This document shows, piece by piece, positions 60,463 to 64,000 of a stretch of DNA of 64,000 nt. Both the position numbers and the translations under genes were made by a program. Below the pieces are notes generated by a model. It was not told where the DNA came from, did not search any database, and saw only the letters and a list, made by a program, of their open reading frames with translations. How positions within the stretch are numbered: position 1 is the stretch's first letter; each line of letters begins with the position of its first letter. This stretch comes from MRBY01 sp943371005 (GTDB lineage: Bacteria; Cyanobacteriota; Cyanobacteriia; Cyanobacteriales; MRBY01): contig CALRTB020000001.1 of assembly GCA_943371005.1 (NCBI GenBank), positions 186,001-250,000 of the forward strand. The letters are read 5' to 3'.

Positions 60463-61506
60463 CTAGACCGCCGTTGCGATCGCCGCCGGTTGGAGCCAAT
60501 TTTTTTCCCAAAGCAGTTCCGCAATCTGGACAGCATTGAGGGCTGCTCCCTTACGAATCTGATCGCCACAGAGCCACAATTCCAGGCCATTTCGTTGGGA
60601 AATATCCCGGCGAATGCGGCCCACCAGCACCGGATCTTTCCCCGTCGCATCCATGGGCATCGGGAAATAGTTGTTCTCCCAGTCTTCTACTACGGTAACA
60701 CCAGGGGCCGTGGCGAGGATATCTTTGGCCTGGGCCGGATCGAAGGGCTGCGTAAATTCTAGGTTTACCGCTTCCGAATGGGCCCGCAACACCGGCACCC
60801 GGACACAGGTAGCACTAATCCGCAGGTCGGGCGCGCCAAAAATCTTCCGGGTTTCGTTCACCATTTTCATCTCTTCTTCGCAATAGCCCGCTTCATTAAT
60901 GGGGGTATTGTGGGGGAAAAGATTAAAGGCGAGGGGATAAGGAAAGGATTCCGTGGGCGGTTCTTCGCCAGCCAAGATCGCCTGGGCCTGCTGTTTAACT
61001 TCTTCCATGGCCATCGCCCCAGCACCACTGGCAGATTGATAGGTGGAAACCACAATCCGCTGGATGGGCTGCACTTGATGGAGGGGATAGATCGCCACCC
61101 CCATGAGAATGGTTGTGCAGTTGGGGTTCGCAATGATGCCTTGGTGTTGTTGGGCAGCCTCTGGATTAATTTCTGGCACCACAAGGGGTACATCCGGATC
61201 CATGCGGAAGGCGCTGGAATTGTCGATCATCACAGCTCCGGCTTCGACGATGGCCTTGGCCCATTTCTTTGAGGTGCTTCCCCCGGCGGAGGCGAGGACA
61301 ATATCGACACCCGCAAAGGCTTCTGGGCTGACGGCTTCGACGGTAATGGGCTGGCCTTTAAAGGTTAAGGTTTTCCCGGCAGAACGGGGCGAGGCCAAAA
61401 GTTTTAAGTTGTTGAGGGGAAAATCCCGCTCTTCTAGCAACTGTAAGAGTTCTGCGCCAACGGCTCCGGTAGCACCAAGAATGGCGACATTGACTGATTT
61501 TGACAA
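60463..61506 (-). CDS. asd: Aspartate-semialdehyde dehydrogenase
   Basis: 347 residues. Reduces aspartyl phosphate, the product of LysC, to the semialdehyde. The N-terminal NADP motif is VAILGATGAVGAELLQLL, the catalytic cysteine lies in IIANPNCTTILMG, and FEVRVPVLRAHSE-type residues (CVRVPVLRAHSEAV) follow. The length is normal for the bacterial class. It begins the leftward asd-dapA-rnj run; a TATAAT box on its strand lies at 61714-61719, about 200 bases upstream. Confidence 0.96.
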   Translation of the reverse strand: MSKSVNVAILGATGAVGAELLQLLEERDFPLNNLKLLASPRSAGKTLTFKGQPITVEAVSPEAFAGVDIVLASAGGSTSKKWAKAIVEAGAVMIDNSSAFRMDPDVPLVVPEINPEAAQQHQGIIANPNCTTILMGVAIYPLHQVQPIQRIVVSTYQSASGAGAMAMEEVKQQAQAILAGEEPPTESFPYPLAFNLFPHNTPINEAGYCEEEMKMVNETRKIFGAPDLRISATCVRVPVLRAHSEAVNLEFTQPFDPAQAKDILATAPGVTVVEDWENNYFPMPMDATGKDPVLVGRIRRDISQRNGLELWLCGDQIRKGAALNAVQIAELLWEKNWLQPAAIATAV

Positions 61507-61918
61507 AGAATAAACCTCCTAATGATTTTGGGTTAAGGGTAGTGGAATTAAAAAGCAAAAATCTGGTGGGGGCGATCGCCTGGGGAAATTTTTCGATGTG
61601 GCGGGGAGGGTTAATCACCCCGGAGGCGAGGGTCGAGATAGAGTAAGCAGGGCCGCTTTCGTCGTTCTAAGCTGGTGCATCCCTTTCGTAAGACTTTGTA
61701 TATCGAAGCTCTAATTATACTATTATCAGATAGGTTAACCCCTCGTAAGAACGCAATAGACCGACCCAAACATATTCTGGGTAATCCTGCGTTTGGGTTA
61801 CTGACCTTAGGATATCATGGAGCGCTCAATTCAGACCCCTAAAGGGGCGATCGCCAACGAACAAAAACTATCCTAAGACCCTTAGTTGTAACTTATATAT
61901 TAGAACCTTTAAACATCG
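61507..61918. other. Divergent control region of asd and tig
   Basis: 412 bases. Leftward TATAAT (plus-strand 61714-61719) and rightward TATACT (61716-61721) overlap, so polymerases may compete. An 8-bp stem, ACCCAAAC (61764-61771)/GTTTGGGT (61791-61798), and a 9-bp inverted repeat, CTTAGGATA (61806-61814)/TATCCTAAG (61869-61877), lie in the tig leader, the latter enclosing CCCCTAAAGGGG and a HIP1 site. No gene is seen. Confidence 0.5.
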
Positions 61919-63283
61919 ATGAAAGTTATCCAGGAAAAGCTTCCTGCCAGCCAAGTTGGGCTAGAAATCGAAGTCCCCGCTGACGTCACCCAAAAAGCCT
62001 ATGATGAAACAGTGCGGAAACTCGCCCGTACCGTGAACCTCCCCGGTTTTCGGAAAGGCAAAGTTCCCAAGCAGATTTTGATCCAACGGTTAGGCTCCAA
62101 TCGCATTAAGGCGTCTGTCCTTGAGGATTTGATCGACGATAGCTTAAAAGCGGCGATCGCCCAAGAAAACATTGAGGCCCTAGGAAATTTCCAACTCAAA
62201 TCTTCCTTCGATGACCTAATCAGCGCCTACAAACCCGGTGAAGCCTTCACCTTCAAGGCTGCCGTAGATGTCCCCGCCACCGTGACCCTCAACAGCTACA
62301 AAGGCCTCAGCTTCAAGGCCGAAAAGAGCGAATATGACCCGGCGGATCTCGATGAATTTCTTACCCAGAAACAGCGCGAATTGGCCACCCTTGTGCCCGT
62401 CGAAGACCGGGCTGCCCAAATGGGCGATGTGGCGATCGCCGATTATGAAGGCCGCTATGTGAACGACGCTGGCGAAGAAGAAGCAGACATCATTCCCGGC
62501 ACCCAAGCCGAAGACTTTTCCCTTGACCTCGAAGAAGGCAAATTTATCCCAGGCTTTGTGGATGGTTTTGTCGGCATGAAACCCGAAGAAACCAAGAAAT
62601 TTACAGTTACCTTCCCCGAAGACTACGGCAACGAAGAAATGGCCGGGAAACAGGTGTCCTTTACCGTAACCCTTAAGGAGCTCAAGAGCCGCGAGTTACC
62701 CGAACTCGATGACGAATTTGCCAGCGAAGCCACCAACGAAGAATTTGAAACCCTTGCTGCTTGGCAAGAAAGTCTGGAGGCCCAGTTAAAAGAAAACGCT
62801 GAAATCAGCACCAAAAACAGCGTGCGTCGTTATCTGCTAGAACAGCTCGCTGCTAACAACAGCGCCGAACTGCCAGAAGTGAGCGTTAACGAAGAAATCA
62901 CGGCAGTACTCACCCAGCAGATGATGGAATTCAGCCGCATGGGCATCGACGTGAATCGGATCTTTACCAAAGATATGATTCCTAAACTACGGGAAACAGC
63001 TCGCCCAGAGGCAGAACAACGTCTCAGCAATTCATTGATTTTGACGGAAATTGCTAAGGTCGAGAAGATCGAAATTGACACCGACAAATTCAATGAGCGC
63101 CTAGAGGAAGCCAAGGCCGAACTCCAGGAAGGCTTTGATGAAGAGCGGCTCCAGGAAGCAATCAAAGAAGAACTGACCATTGAGGCAACCCTCGATTGGC
63201 TCGCAGAACAGTCTGAGATTGAATTTGTCCCGGCAGGAACCCTCGAAACAGAAGAGACTGAAGCAGCAGACGAAGAAGAGTAG
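61919..63283 (+). CDS. tig: Trigger factor, ribosome-associated chaperone
   Basis: 454 residues. The N-terminal ribosome-binding domain carries the GFRKGK signature (about residues 44-49), then a FKBP-like isomerase domain (GDVAIADYEGRYVNDAG, FVDGFVGMKPEETKKF), and a helical C-terminal domain with an acidic tail (LETEETEAADEEE). In many cyanobacteria clpP and clpX follow tig; here a terminator follows and no clp gene is present. Confidence 0.95.
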   Translation: MKVIQEKLPASQVGLEIEVPADVTQKAYDETVRKLARTVNLPGFRKGKVPKQILIQRLGSNRIKASVLEDLIDDSLKAAIAQENIEALGNFQLKSSFDDLISAYKPGEAFTFKAAVDVPATVTLNSYKGLSFKAEKSEYDPADLDEFLTQKQRELATLVPVEDRAAQMGDVAIADYEGRYVNDAGEEEADIIPGTQAEDFSLDLEEGKFIPGFVDGFVGMKPEETKKFTVTFPEDYGNEEMAGKQVSFTVTLKELKSRELPELDDEFASEATNEEFETLAAWQESLEAQLKENAEISTKNSVRRYLLEQLAANNSAELPEVSVNEEITAVLTQQMMEFSRMGIDVNRIFTKDMIPKLRETARPEAEQRLSNSLILTEIAKVEKIEIDTDKFNERLEEAKAELQEGFDEERLQEAIKEELTIEATLDWLAEQSEIEFVPAGTLETEETEAADEEE

Positions 63284-63318
63284 AGCCTAAACGCTTAGAC
63301 TCTAAAATTAATTGCGAA

Positions 63319-63342
63319 GAGACCCCAGAGGGGGTCTTTTTT
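63319..63342 (+). terminator. Intrinsic terminator of tig
   Basis: AGACCCC and GGGGTCT pair around AGAG (63320-63337) and are followed by TTTTT. Confidence 0.88.
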
Positions 63343-63382
63343 ATTGGTGGCTAAAGTCGTCAAACGGTTCAATCACAAACTT

Positions 63383-63427
63383 TTAATCTGCCAGGGTTAA
63401 AATTTCCGGCCCCCCTGAAGTGATCGC
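63383..63427 (-). pseudogene. Possible remnant of a methionine aminopeptidase 3' end
   Basis: Read leftward, codons from 63427 to the TAA at 63383-63385 give AITSGGPEILTLAD-stop. The map gene 430 bases away ends AITPEGPEILTRRD-stop. Ten of fourteen residues agree and the stop aligns, while many differing codons change only the third base. Upstream of this stretch I see no clear homology, so it may be a fragment of a duplicated map end, or coincidence. Confidence 0.4.
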
Positions 63428-63505
63428 CCTTTGGGTCAACCAACAACTCCAACAACGCCCGATACAATCTGGAGGGGAACCGCCCGCAGTGAGACAATAT
63501 CGGCT

Positions 63506-63847
63506 CTAGGGACGGCCCCACTCAAGATCACGGATCCGCGAATTTTTTTGCACAATTACGGTAACGGCCTCACCATAGCCATCCCCAGCCACCGAAACAT
63601 AAACCCAACCCCAATCTTCTGGTGTTTTCCCAGGCCAATCCGCCAGGGTTGCCATCACCTCTACAGCATTAGGTGGTGTCTCACCATAGGCAACCATCTC
63701 CTCAAACACTTGCTGCAACCGTTCCACTGGATATTGCTGTTGCAATGCCGGTGTCAGGAGAGCATGAGCTACCTCAAAAGTTCCTTGGACTGACGCCTGG
63801 ACAAAGATTAAAGCAATGTTTTCTGGGCTTGATTCCGGTGGAGACAT
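63506..63847 (-). CDS. Hypothetical protein (113 residues), possibly NTF2-like
   Basis: Soluble protein. ALIFVQASVQGTFEVAHALLTPALQQQ and WGWVYVSVAGDGYGEAVTVIVQ suggest a helical N-terminus and a beta-rich end, as in small NTF2/DUF4878-type folds, but this is weak. It begins 13 bases after the stop of map on the same strand and is probably co-transcribed with it. Confidence 0.55.
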   Translation of the reverse strand: MSPPESSPENIALIFVQASVQGTFEVAHALLTPALQQQYPVERLQQVFEEMVAYGETPPNAVEVMATLADWPGKTPEDWGWVYVSVAGDGYGEAVTVIVQKNSRIRDLEWGRP

Positions 63848-63860
63848 AATATAAATCAGG

Positions 63861-64000
63861 CTAGTCTCTGCGGGTCAGAATTTCTGGCCCTTCTGGGGTA
63901 ATGGCAATGGTGTGTTCAAACTGGGCCGAGAGCTTGCCGTCTTTGGTGACCGCCGTCCAACCATCACTGAGCAATTGACTCTCATAGGTACCTTCATTGA
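63861..64000 (-). CDS. map: Methionine aminopeptidase type I, C-terminal fragment (cut by window edge)
   Basis: The last 46 codons run from the right edge to TAG (63861-63863). SAQFEHTIAITPEGPEILT is the conserved end of type I methionine aminopeptidases, including the metal-binding glutamate, preceded by DGWTAVTKDGKL. The enzyme removes the initiator methionine. The 5' part lies outside the window. The 113-residue gene follows closely. Confidence 0.9.
   Translation of the reverse strand, partial: NEGTYESQLLSDGWTAVTKDGKLSAQFEHTIAITPEGPEILTRRD

Noticed and set aside
63430..63505. PfkB-like fragment (LVDPKG in one minus-strand frame)
   Set aside because: Only six residues match, in a different frame from the stronger map-like stretch, so it is probably chance.

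Overview
The window is a stretch of cyanobacterial chromosome. The evidence is the very dense HIP1 palindrome (GCGATCGC, usually GGCGATCGCC), photosynthesis genes (psb28, CP12, a thylakoid thioredoxin, an aromatic-carotenoid enzyme), cyanobacterial families of unknown function (DUF2301, DUF3177, DUF3593, CIA30-like), and long cyanobacterial versions of aspartokinase and RNase J. The combination, including a CruE-like carotenoid enzyme, fits a euryhaline unicellular Synechococcus of the PCC 7002 (Picosynechococcus) type; this genus-level guess is inference. Nearly all of the window is ordinary core genome. I see no prophage, insertion sequence, CRISPR array or rRNA operon.

Layout. 0-6.5 kb: end of an unidentified gene, then leftward ftsW, a conserved membrane protein, an orphan small-RNA locus (about 2.2-2.34 kb), a translationally coupled pair (triple-repeat protein and pentapeptide-repeat protein), a CIA30-like protein and a cupin. 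7-13.4 kb: stand-alone receiver, tatC, an EVE protein divergent from an AAA ATPase, ppa, a TetR regulator, a zinc-ribbon protein, a secreted protein. 13.4-24 kb: a Crp-family regulator, small membrane and lipoprotein genes, 5-formyl-THF cyclo-ligase, a helicase-like protein with lost motifs, selU, a ferredoxin, a phasin-like protein, a YrdC-type gene, txlA, rimM. 24-38 kb: serA, prmA, the Rieske/FAD carotenoid enzyme, menE-esterase-alpha-mannosidase, an apparently self-regulated DNA-binding protein, thiL, a solo sugar-type ABC permease, holB. 38-50 kb: psb28, secA, a large hybrid kinase with an ethylene-receptor-like sensor, a class A beta-lactamase-like protein, dnaN, CP12. 50-64 kb: tRNA-Phe, a 25-residue membrane peptide, lysC, an RNA-binding protein, rpiA, ruvA, dnaB, the leftward asd-dapA-rnj cluster, tig, and the 3' end of map.

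Themes. Lysine/threonine precursor synthesis appears twice (lysC; asd-dapA). Replication, recombination and export genes (dnaB, dnaN, holB, ruvA, secA, tatC) are scattered as single units. Genes are packed tightly: several neighbours overlap by 4 bases, including convergent pairs whose stop codons share CTAG.

The most unusual items are the orphan RNA with a CU-rich loop, the three-site operator in front of the 34.3-34.9 kb regulator, the triple-repeat protein, the degenerate DinG-like protein, the ethylene-receptor-like kinase with an altered binding residue, and a likely map 3'-end remnant near 63.4 kb. All assignments come from reading the sequence and remembered family features; no database search was run.
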